A DNA stretch of 15,642 bases from JACQSU01 sp964359785 (GTDB lineage: Archaea > Nanobdellota > Nanobdellia > Woesearchaeales > JAGWAF01), in assembly GCA_964359785.1 (NCBI GenBank), contig CAYHWL010000023.1:1-15642 (forward strand), written 5' to 3'. Numbering within the stretch: position 1 is the first letter of the stretch; every line of letters starts with the position of its first letter. The notes beneath the pieces are model-generated. The model was not told the origin of the DNA and did not search any database. It was given only the letters and a program-made list of their open reading frames with translations. This document shows, in pieces, positions 6,183-12,473 of the stretch. A program made the position numbers and the translations under genes.

Positions 6183-6197
6183 ATAAAGGTGATTGTC
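6183..6197 (-). promoter_or_regulatory. 15-nt promoter element of rtcB, copy 1
   Basis: On the minus strand this reads GACAATCACCTTTAT, identical to 7412-7426. The CACC/CTTTAT part fits BRE plus TATA; GACAATC is an added upstream block. It ends exactly 25 nt before the rtcB ATG (6157) and lies inside the 3' end of the MFS region. Confidence 0.65.
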
Positions 6198-6201
6198 GAA
6201 T

Positions 6202-7386
6202 TCACTTATGGCGAGGGGTGTAGAGATAACGTTTTCTTAGAAGAAAAACCGATATTGATGTGACCAGAATGATAACCCCAAAGACCGGGAATAAATAAGC
6301 CCTATCAAATGTTGACACCAGATACCCCATCAGGCCAGGATTAAAAATCCAGATTAAGCTTATGCCCATCTGTCTTGCGGAAAGCGTGGTTGCGCGGATG
6401 TTCGAGGGGATATGTTCATGGATGATGTCCGCGTCTAAGTAATACCAAAGGGAATGAGCAAAGAGCATGAGGTAAGATGAGGCTATTGCCACCCATAACC
6501 AATCCGCACCTAACCCCACCATCACCAAACTCTCCAGAAAGATAACCCAAAAAAACAAAGTGGCATGCTGTTGTTTTTTCACAAGACCGGGCAAAAGGAG
6601 ACCGCAAAAACCTGATAAACCCGTCTTTACAGCCTGATAAGTCCCTAAGATCACTATCGGCAGTCCTAAACCTACCAATACTGGCTGTTCCATCAAGCCA
6701 TGCCAAGCACCTTCAAAGAAAAAAACAGGGATGTAGAGCATGAACAGCGAACTAAGAGTAGATTGCCCCCACAGCAATTTGAGCCCAGCAAAAAAATCTG
6801 TATGGTCGTCTAGTTTGGACTCCTTTGTTTTATTTCGTGGTTCCCTGACTAGGGAAAGAGCGATTGTCCCAATGATTGTGGTCGAAATAGTCATCCAATA
6901 TGGCAAGGAACCATCATAGATGAAAAGAATAGACCCGAAGAATACTGAAATCAATTGACCTGCCGCGCCTATGAAATTCAAGATACCTAGAATCTTGCTG
7001 TTGTGTTTCTGCAACCCTTTCTCTTTTAGAGCATCATAGATCAAGGCTTCCCTTGCACCAGACTGGAATGCCCAAGCCATGCCAACCAAAAAAGAAGCAA
7101 CAAGAAATGATGGGAATGAGTAGGATTTCACCTCCACAAGAAAAGCGATCACCACCAATAGATTGGCGCAGATCATGCTAGTCTTTCGCCCATATCTATC
7201 GGCCAGAATACCTGTCGGGTACTCAAACAGAGTAGAAGCAAGGTACACAGTAGAACTCAACAAACCAAGCTGGATCAAAGATAAGCCTCTTGATTGAAAG
7301 AACAATACCCAGATTGGAGTCATGAACAGCATACTGCTAAAGAATTCGTAAATGTATAGGGGCAAGAGGAAGTTGAACTTTTTCAT
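6202..7386 (-). CDS. MFS transporter
   Basis: A 394-residue major facilitator superfamily protein with about 11-12 hydrophobic helices. The loop between helices 2 and 3 carries the MFS signature GILADRYGRKTSMI (about residues 59-72), preceded by an acid-containing helix. A charged mid-loop (about 184-200, VREPRNKTKESKLDDHTD) divides two six-helix halves. The sequence best resembles drug/metabolite-efflux type MFS members, but the substrate cannot be read. The ATG at 7386 lies exactly 25 nt from the 15-nt element shared with rtcB. It sits between archease and rtcB on the same strand. Confidence 0.92.
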   Translation of the reverse strand: MKKFNFLLPLYIYEFFSSMLFMTPIWVLFFQSRGLSLIQLGLLSSTVYLASTLFEYPTGILADRYGRKTSMICANLLVVIAFLVEVKSYSFPSFLVASFLVGMAWAFQSGAREALIYDALKEKGLQKHNSKILGILNFIGAAGQLISVFFGSILFIYDGSLPYWMTISTTIIGTIALSLVREPRNKTKESKLDDHTDFFAGLKLLWGQSTLSSLFMLYIPVFFFEGAWHGLMEQPVLVGLGLPIVILGTYQAVKTGLSGFCGLLLPGLVKKQQHATLFFWVIFLESLVMVGLGADWLWVAIASSYLMLFAHSLWYYLDADIIHEHIPSNIRATTLSARQMGISLIWIFNPGLMGYLVSTFDRAYLFPVFGVIILVTSISVFLLRKRYLYTPRHK

Positions 7387-7411
7387 GACAAGTCATTATA
7401 TAAGCTAGATG

Positions 7412-7426
7412 ATAAAGGTGATTGTC
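7412..7426 (-). promoter_or_regulatory. 15-nt promoter element of the MFS gene, copy 2
   Basis: On the minus strand GACAATCACCTTTAT, identical to the copy at 6183-6197. It ends exactly 25 nt before the MFS ATG (7386) and overlaps the archease stop codon. A second TATA-like string, CTTATATAATG, lies nearer the start (7393-7403), too close for leaderless initiation at that ATG. Confidence 0.65.
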
Positions 7427-7856
7427 AGACATCAACTAGAACAGTCGCTGTGTAGCCGTCTTTGGTGTGTTTGACTTCAAACATGTGATATGTGATGGCT
7501 TTCACGTCATCGCCTAACTTCTGAGTTTTGGGATTTATCTTGTCGCCTAGCAGAGTAGCTGTGAGGGTGATTTGGTCATTGTCTTTTGTTATTTTGCAGG
7601 TGAGCTTGCTGAAAAGAAGCTGTTTTGCGTCCTTTAAGAAGACCAATTCGTCTAGGAACTTGAAGAGGACCTGGGAGAAATCCTTGTCATTGATCCGGAT
7701 TGTATGTCTTATCTTTGGTTTTATCGTCTTTAGATCGGCCATGACTGACTCTAGGGCTAGAGCTGAATTCTTACACAGCGCGGCTTGCGTCTTACCATAA
7801 GCCTTGAACGCCACATCAGCCGTCGCCGTGTCTTTGAGGAAGGTGAAAGGTTGCAT
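7425..7856 (-). CDS. Archease (RtcB cofactor)
   Basis: A 143-residue protein of the archease family, which helps RtcB become guanylated and lets it turn over many times. Family features visible: an N-terminal strand leading to the metal-ligand Asp (TATADVAFKAYGKT, D14), the helix ALALESVMADL, the FSQVLFKFLDELVFLKDAKQLLFSKL block, the conserved KAITYHMFEVK near residues 119-129, and a terminal strand ending VLVDV with Asp142. In place of the common 'HTAD' it has 'TATAD'. It is on the same strand as rtcB with one MFS gene between. A TATA box lies about 25 nt upstream of the ATG. Confidence 0.93.
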   Translation of the reverse strand: MQPFTFLKDTATADVAFKAYGKTQAALCKNSALALESVMADLKTIKPKIRHTIRINDKDFSQVLFKFLDELVFLKDAKQLLFSKLTCKITKDNDQITLTATLLGDKINPKTQKLGDDVKAITYHMFEVKHTKDGYTATVLVDV

Positions 7857-7880
7857 GAGAAAAGGAGTTCACTTTGAGGA

Positions 7881-7890
7881 TTATAAAGAT
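7881..7890 (-). promoter_or_regulatory. TATA box for archease
   Basis: On the minus strand ATCTTTATAA ends 24 nt before the archease ATG, consistent with a leaderless transcript. Confidence 0.6.
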
Positions 7891-7900
7891 ATGGTCGAAA

Positions 7901-8179
7901 TCACGCCTTAGTCTTCTCCAGAAGTCCTACAAAATATGATTTAGGATAATACTGGAGACCAAATTCGGCAGATTCACTTGGATCCCTTTTCATGAAAACA
8001 TCAGCCTCACGATCCGTCACAATATAGTATATCACTCCAAATTGCCTGCGTAAGAGTTCGATGACCCCCGAAGGAGATTTTGTATCTTCTTCCCAAGTAA
8101 GTATCCTATCCAAAACATCAGCTATCTCCTCTTTAGAAGATAATCTCTTTGGATCATCACATGATGGCTGAATTGGCAT
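7901..8179 (-). CDS. Hypothetical protein, 92 residues
   Basis: I do not recognise a family. The predicted soluble, charged protein has an acidic N-terminal helix (SSKEEIADVLDRILTWEE), a second amphipathic helix (SGVIELLRRQF), a hydrophobic strand (GVIYYIVTD) and a C-terminal YYPKSYFVGLL segment, suggesting a small alpha/beta fold. No signal peptide, membrane helix or metal-binding cysteines are seen. Evidence that it is real: an uninterrupted frame in a gap that would otherwise be empty, a good ATG, and a TATA box about 21-30 nt upstream. It lies upstream of archease on the same strand but has its own promoter. Confidence 0.7.
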   Translation of the reverse strand: MPIQPSCDDPKRLSSKEEIADVLDRILTWEEDTKSPSGVIELLRRQFGVIYYIVTDREADVFMKRDPSESAEFGLQYYPKSYFVGLLEKTKA

Positions 8180-8199
8180 GACTAGGGGAAGTAAAAGCG

Positions 8200-8209
8200 A
8201 TTATTATAC
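8200..8209 (-). promoter_or_regulatory. TATA box for the 92-residue protein
   Basis: On the minus strand AGTATAATAA ends about 20 nt before the ATG at 8179. The sequence is A/T-rich on both strands and could also act toward the plus strand. Confidence 0.5.
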
Positions 8210-8286
8210 TTTTCGTTGCCTGTCCAACTCTTGCAGAAATGATCTGTTCACTAGACAAGGCTCATCACAAAAACCCATCTTGACCA

Positions 8287-8430
8287 GTGAGTCATACTAC
8301 TCTTGCAGGACAGAAAAAACCAAAAATTGCGGGAATACCAGAAGAGATTGCTGCGTTCTTCTCAAGGATGGATTCTGAAAAGCAGAAGGTTGCAGAAAAG
8401 CTAATTAACTTGGTTTATTCTAATCCCTGA
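8287..8430 (+). CDS. Possible small protein (47 residues, GTG start)
   Basis: In this frame the stretch encodes a protein-like sequence: GQKKPKIAGIPEEIAAFFS followed by RMDSEKQKVAEKLINLVYSNP, with a clear amphipathic-helix pattern. No family is recognised. The start is uncertain: a stop codon lies two codons before the GTG, no good Shine-Dalgarno is present, and there is no TATA box at the leaderless distance. A competing plus-strand frame (8178-8378) is Cys- and Ser-rich and looks non-coding. The gene could be a genuine small protein or the C-terminal remnant of a frameshifted one. Its last 11 nt overlap the end of the endonuclease IV-like gene. Confidence 0.4.
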   Translation: MSHTTLAGQKKPKIAGIPEEIAAFFSRMDSEKQKVAEKLINLVYSNP

Positions 8431-9241
8431 AACTATGCATTAGAAGCACCGCATCCTTCTCCATAACTGGCGATTCGCAGATGAGGACTCCGCCTACTTT
8501 GAATTCTTTGAGGGTTGCTAGGAGGTCTTTGTAGTTCATGTCAGATTCATTTAACATCAGATGGTTCTTCTCACCCTTGTCGCCATAATTGATGCCGCTG
8601 AGATGGATATGCATATTGTCAAGGGCTTCTTGACCAAGATGTCTTTCGATCAAGGCGAGTGATCGATGGAATTCCTCTTTTGTGTTCTCCTTTCCATCGC
8701 TTCTTGCGTGCAAGTGAGAGAAATCAACGCAAGGAAGGACGCCTTCGATCTGTTCTGACAAAAGACACACCTCTTTGAGGTCGCCCCATTGAGTGGGCTT
8801 GCCTGTAGTCTCTGGACGGATCCAGAGCTTGATGCCTTCATCGCGAAGGGATTGGACGACCTCCTTTAGGTTGTGCTTGACTGTCTTGAAGACAGCTTCT
8901 TTGTCTTGTTTCAAGTAAAATGCAGCATGGAAAACCAAGGAGTAGCCACCGCAGAGATGGAGGATTCTTGCGGCCTTCTTGATACGCTCCTTTGAGGCAT
9001 CGAGTTTCACCTGCTCTTGCGCGTTGAGATTGATGAAATACTGGCCGTGAGCGGTGAGAAGCAGGTCATCTTTTTTGGCTTGCGCTTTGACTTGTGGGGC
9101 GAGAGCCTCACTTATGTTGACAGATTGAACAAATTCAAGCTCCATCGCATCAAGGCCAAGCTTGCGCACCTGTGAAATGCCGTCTAGAGTAGTGCGTTTA
9201 TCTGTGCAAATGGGGATCCCGGCAGTACCAAATCGCAGCAT
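8420..9241 (-). CDS. Endonuclease IV-like TIM-barrel protein
   Basis: A 273-residue xylose-isomerase-like TIM barrel of the endonuclease IV (Nfo) type; classical members cut DNA 5' of abasic sites using a three-zinc centre. Metal-site motifs in order: ELEF, TAHGQYFINL, FHAAFYL, RPETTG, CVDFSHLHAR, HIHLSGINYGDKGEKNHL and ICESP. The histidine and acid ligands are mostly kept, but the bacterial 'DxH' segment appears here as GEKNH, so activity on abasic DNA is inferred, not shown. The ATG at 9241 is preferred over the upstream GTG at 9259; it begins 2 nt after the aminopeptidase stop, suggesting co-transcription. Confidence 0.85.
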   Translation of the reverse strand: MLRFGTAGIPICTDKRTTLDGISQVRKLGLDAMELEFVQSVNISEALAPQVKAQAKKDDLLLTAHGQYFINLNAQEQVKLDASKERIKKAARILHLCGGYSLVFHAAFYLKQDKEAVFKTVKHNLKEVVQSLRDEGIKLWIRPETTGKPTQWGDLKEVCLLSEQIEGVLPCVDFSHLHARSDGKENTKEEFHRSLALIERHLGQEALDNMHIHLSGINYGDKGEKNHLMLNESDMNYKDLLATLKEFKVGGVLICESPVMEKDAVLLMHSFRD

Positions 9242-9243
9242 AG

Positions 9244-10731
9244 TCACTCTTGCGACCAATCCCTTATCAGATGCACCAAGAGACGGACGCCAAAACCTGA
9301 CCCACCCTTGGGAATATAATCCTTTTCATCACGCAAAGAAGCAGGACCTGCGATGTCAAGATGCGCAAACGGCGTCTTCTCGACAAAATTGTCCAGGAAC
9401 GCCGCAGCTGTGATAGCACCAGCCTCCCCTTTTGGAAGGCCGATGTTTTTTGTGTCTGCTATCTTGGACTTCACCGCTTCACGATACTCATCATAAAGAG
9501 GAAGACGCCATACACGCTCCCCAGAACCAATCGATGCCACAATGATACGATCAGAGAGCCGATCATCACTCGAGATAAGACCCGCGGCCTCCCTACCAAG
9601 AGCAGTCATGCAAGCTCCAGTGAGCGTCGCAAGGTCGATGATCGCATCAGGCTTGAAGGCTTTCTCCGCGTATGAGAGGGCATCTGCCAAGATGATCCTG
9701 CCTTCAGCGTCGGTATTGAGAACCTCGACAGTCTTCCTGCTATGGGTCTTGACAATATCCCCAGGCTTGTATGCAGACCCGCCAGGCATATTCTCAGTGC
9801 AAGGCATGATACCAATGACGTTGATTGGAAGCTTGAGCTGGGCAATCGCACCCATCGCGGCCATGACAGCAGCCGCGCCTGCCATATCAGCTTTCATGTC
9901 TTCCATAGAGTCAGCAGGTTTTATAGACAACCCGCCTGAATCGAATGTGATGCCTTTGCCAACAATCGCGATAGTCTTCTTGGCCTTATCATGACGATGT
10001 TCCATGACAATCAATTTAGGCTCTTGAGTGGATCCTTTGCTCACCACAAAAAGACCATGCATGCCAAGACTGATGATGTCATCCCTACCATAGACCCTTG
10101 CTTTGCAACGATGATCGCTTGCTATGCGCTTGGCAATCAAGGCCATCTGGGCAGGAGTCATCACAGAAGCAGGAGAATGGACCATATCCCTAGCAAGATT
10201 GACCATACCAGAGATTATCAGCGCCATGCGCATGGATTCTTCAGAGCGTGGATCGATTGAGTCCACAAGAAATTGGACAGATTCGACCTCCTTGCTCTTG
10301 CCGCTCTTGAACTGCTCAAAACGATAATTGCCTAGCAAAACACCTTCCGCAACCGCAAAAATACGATCAGGAAGCATTGTATTTATGACATCGCATAATG
10401 GCAACGCGGACACTATCTTCTGGCCATAATCCCTCGCTACTTTAATCGAGATGCCTGAAATACGCCTCAAATGCTCAAGATTGAAAGTCGAACGCTTGCC
10501 AAGGCCTACCAACAGGACTGACTTTGCGCTATGAGCTCCAAATGAAGAAAGAAGATGGAGCTTTGCCCAATCAGGACAGAACTGGTCCTCCTTGATAAGA
10601 TGCGAGATGTTGCCATTCAAGCGCTTGTCCAATTCACAAAAGATGGAGTCTAGGCCGTCCTCAAAGACCCCAACAACAAGGACATCACACGACACATCTT
10701 CTGGTTTGCATCTATACAGGCTGGTTTTCAT
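9244..10731 (-). CDS. pepA: M17-family leucyl aminopeptidase
   Basis: A 495-residue two-metal aminopeptidase that removes N-terminal residues from peptides in the cytoplasm. The C-terminal catalytic half has the M17 hallmarks: VGKGITFDSGGLSIKPADSMEDMKADMAGAA (metal and catalytic Lys/Asp residues) and NTDAEGRIILADAL (the family signature with Asp/Glu ligands and Arg). The N-terminal half is the variable macro-like domain. The frame runs up to 10779, but the ATG at 10731 is preferred: a TATA box covers the region just inside the longer reading, and GGGGGAT precedes this ATG. M17 enzymes are commoner in bacteria than archaea, so old transfer is possible. It is followed immediately by the endonuclease IV-like gene. 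Confidence 0.94.
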   Translation of the reverse strand: MKTSLYRCKPEDVSCDVLVVGVFEDGLDSIFCELDKRLNGNISHLIKEDQFCPDWAKLHLLSSFGAHSAKSVLLVGLGKRSTFNLEHLRRISGISIKVARDYGQKIVSALPLCDVINTMLPDRIFAVAEGVLLGNYRFEQFKSGKSKEVESVQFLVDSIDPRSEESMRMALIISGMVNLARDMVHSPASVMTPAQMALIAKRIASDHRCKARVYGRDDIISLGMHGLFVVSKGSTQEPKLIVMEHRHDKAKKTIAIVGKGITFDSGGLSIKPADSMEDMKADMAGAAAVMAAMGAIAQLKLPINVIGIMPCTENMPGGSAYKPGDIVKTHSRKTVEVLNTDAEGRIILADALSYAEKAFKPDAIIDLATLTGACMTALGREAAGLISSDDRLSDRIIVASIGSGERVWRLPLYDEYREAVKSKIADTKNIGLPKGEAGAITAAAFLDNFVEKTPFAHLDIAGPASLRDEKDYIPKGGSGFGVRLLVHLIRDWSQE

Positions 10732-10768
10732 CAATATCCCCCAATACTCGCGGGGAGAGGGCAAGCGT

Positions 10769-10777
10769 ATAAAAACC
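10769..10777 (-). promoter_or_regulatory. TATA box for pepA
   Basis: On the minus strand TTTTTATAC predicts transcription from about 10743-10747, leaving a short leader with GGGGGAT before the ATG at 10731. It overlaps the longer reading frame and argues against a start at 10779. Confidence 0.5.
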
Positions 10778-10810
10778 ATTCGGGATTTTGAGAGAACATG
10801 TGGAAAGGCT

Positions 10811-10818
10811 TATATAAG
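10811..10818 (+). promoter_or_regulatory. TATA box for the lipoprotein gene
   Basis: TATATAAG preceded by GGCT ends 20-21 nt before the ATG at 10839. AGGAG (10832-10836) also precedes the ATG but only 2 nt away, so leaderless initiation is more likely. Confidence 0.6.
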
Positions 10819-10838
10819 ATGGTCAGGGGACAGGAGAC

Positions 10839-11603
10839 ATGAGAAGCGCCCTAGCTTTGATATTCGTCCTGCTACTCGCCGGATGCACGACGGTGCCAGT
10901 CGAAATGCCGGACAAAGGCAACACACCAAACACCACCTATGCCGCCCCTCAAATACAAGTTGAGGTAGCACCAATCAAAGTCGCAGAAAAGACTGTGGTG
11001 CAAGGACAACCAGAACTGGAGAGCTTCTCAATCCTCGATGGAACCCTCAAATTCGTGAACAAGGCAGGAGAAGTATATCATTCCCCTCTCAAAACCCTGC
11101 ACTATATAGAAGGCAAAGATCGTCTGGAATATGAGATCAGACAAGGAGACTACATGCTTGTCGATGCAAACGAGATAAGCAAGGCAGTGAAGTACCTGCG
11201 AATCGAACCTGCCAAAAATAAGATCATATTCTTGGATGGGGAATTACCAGTGGAAAGCTACTATATCCCCGTACTCGCTGAAGTAAGAAGCCTAGTCGGC
11301 CGCAGTTACGGCCAAAAACCAAGAAGCGGGGTGTCCACCCAATCTGACAGGATATCTGGAATCACATGGGAAGAAGTGCAAGAATTGAATCCCACTGTGA
11401 CATTCGACGAATTCGCCGACACACAGACCATAGGAGTAGGAGAAGTGGAACTAGATGGATACTCCTTTAGATATTATATCAGTTATAGCGCCGGAAACCC
11501 CATATCGATGGACTTAGATGGTGACAAGAAGATAAACGGAAAGAAAGTTCTACTAGTGACCCAGATAGGCGATAAAGTGGATCTTACCGCAGAAAAGAAT
11601 TGA
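10839..11603 (+). CDS. Predicted lipoprotein, 254 residues
   Basis: The N-terminus is a short lipoprotein signal, MRSALALIFVLLLAGC, with lipobox LAGC and the lipidated cysteine at C16, followed by a Thr/Pro-rich linker (to about residue 50). It should be exported and membrane-anchored. The body is beta-rich with no family I recognise. Near the C-terminus, DLDGDKKING (225-234) resembles a single EF-hand/dockerin-type calcium loop with Asp at alternating positions, so it may bind Ca. It has its own TATA box, divergent from pepA. Its last 20 nt overlap the 3' end of the opposing asparagine-synthetase-like gene. Confidence 0.85.
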   Translation: MRSALALIFVLLLAGCTTVPVEMPDKGNTPNTTYAAPQIQVEVAPIKVAEKTVVQGQPELESFSILDGTLKFVNKAGEVYHSPLKTLHYIEGKDRLEYEIRQGDYMLVDANEISKAVKYLRIEPAKNKIIFLDGELPVESYYIPVLAEVRSLVGRSYGQKPRSGVSTQSDRISGITWEEVQELNPTVTFDEFADTQTIGVGEVELDGYSFRYYISYSAGNPISMDLDGDKKINGKKVLLVTQIGDKVDLTAEKN

Positions 11604-12438
11604 TACTGCCCTTACTGATACGTTCTAGGGATTTTTGGATAGCAGAACCATACTGGGCGCCTTTCTTTTGTCTGAAAGCCAAGTCTTGCGGGACGCCAAA
11701 ATCCATGGCTAAATCCGCCACAGCCAATTTCCTTAATCCATCTTTCACTTTCTGCTCACTAGGTAGACCTAAACCTAATCTGATCACTTCCTTATCCAAG
11801 AAAGGGGTGAGAAAATCTAGATGGAAATGATTGGCCACCAAATCACACCTTCTTAAGTCATTCTCATGAAGCGAGGTGCTAAGACTCAAAAGACACTCCT
11901 TGTTGACATCTTGAGCTAACTTATGCCTGTTATAGCCACCAAACACATCCTCCGCGCCAAGACCTGAAAAGATGTGTTTTAGACCTGATGCTTGGGCCCG
12001 CCTTGATGCTGCGAATTCGACTGCACCAACGCCGAAAAGAACGACGGGATTTGATGCGATATGATCCTTGAAAATGACCTTCAATTCTTGGATGATGCTT
12101 TTGATATCCTGGTCATCTAGGGTGACAATGTGGTGCTCCAGACTCAGACCTCCTGCCACTCTTTTGGCGAATTCTATGTCCTGCGAATCCTTTGTGCCAA
12201 CCGTGAAACAGATAGGGCTGTGATTGTGCTTTTTTAGGATGTGGGCGATCAGCGTCGAGTCCACGCCTCCCGAGAGAAAAAGACCAAATGGCTCTTTGGG
12301 AACCCTTCGTAGAACGGCCTGTTCGAAGGCTGTGGAGATCTGGGCAAGGCTTGAGGGAGTGATATCCAACGAACTGATCGCCTCTTGCCACTTAGCAAGG
12401 GAAACTAGCGTGTTGCCTTCTTTGTATAACTCTTGCAT
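11584..12438 (-). CDS. Asparagine-synthetase-domain protein without glutaminase domain
   Basis: A 284-residue protein equivalent to the C-terminal ATP-dependent amidotransferase domain of AsnB. It shows the PP-loop SGGVDS (56-61), IFSGLGAEDVFGGYNRHK (pyrophosphate/aspartate region), TPFLDKEVIRLGLGLPSEQK and LRKLAV. The usual N-terminal glutaminase domain with its catalytic Cys2 is missing; the first 40 residues do not resemble it. It could use free ammonia, pair with a separate glutaminase, or amidate another substrate. The ATG at 12438 lies 24 nt beyond the stop of the secreted protein gene, with a TATA-like box over that stop. Confidence 0.88.
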   Translation of the reverse strand: MQELYKEGNTLVSLAKWQEAISSLDITPSSLAQISTAFEQAVLRRVPKEPFGLFLSGGVDSTLIAHILKKHNHSPICFTVGTKDSQDIEFAKRVAGGLSLEHHIVTLDDQDIKSIIQELKVIFKDHIASNPVVLFGVGAVEFAASRRAQASGLKHIFSGLGAEDVFGGYNRHKLAQDVNKECLLSLSTSLHENDLRRCDLVANHFHLDFLTPFLDKEVIRLGLGLPSEQKVKDGLRKLAVADLAMDFGVPQDLAFRQKKGAQYGSAIQKSLERISKGSINSFLR

Positions 12439-12462
12439 ACCGCTGCATAAGTCCGGGAGTAA

Positions 12463-12473
12463 TTAAAGTTTCA
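12463..12473 (-). promoter_or_regulatory. Possible TATA box for the asparagine-synthetase-like gene
   Basis: On the minus strand AACTTTAATTA ends 24 nt before the ATG at 12438 and includes the stop codon of the upstream secreted-protein gene. Confidence 0.45.

Noticed and set aside
6158..6205. 16-residue N-terminal extension of RtcB from a GTG
   Set aside because: It would place the promoter element inside the coding sequence, and RtcB proteins typically begin at the MDFTKVSDVCWEIP segment.
8178..8378. 66-residue plus-strand open frame
   Set aside because: Cys/Ser/Arg-rich composition and no promoter or ribosome site at a suitable distance; the 47-codon frame within it looks more like protein.
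9542..9994. 150-residue plus-strand open frame
   Set aside because: It is antisense to the catalytic part of the M17 aminopeptidase.
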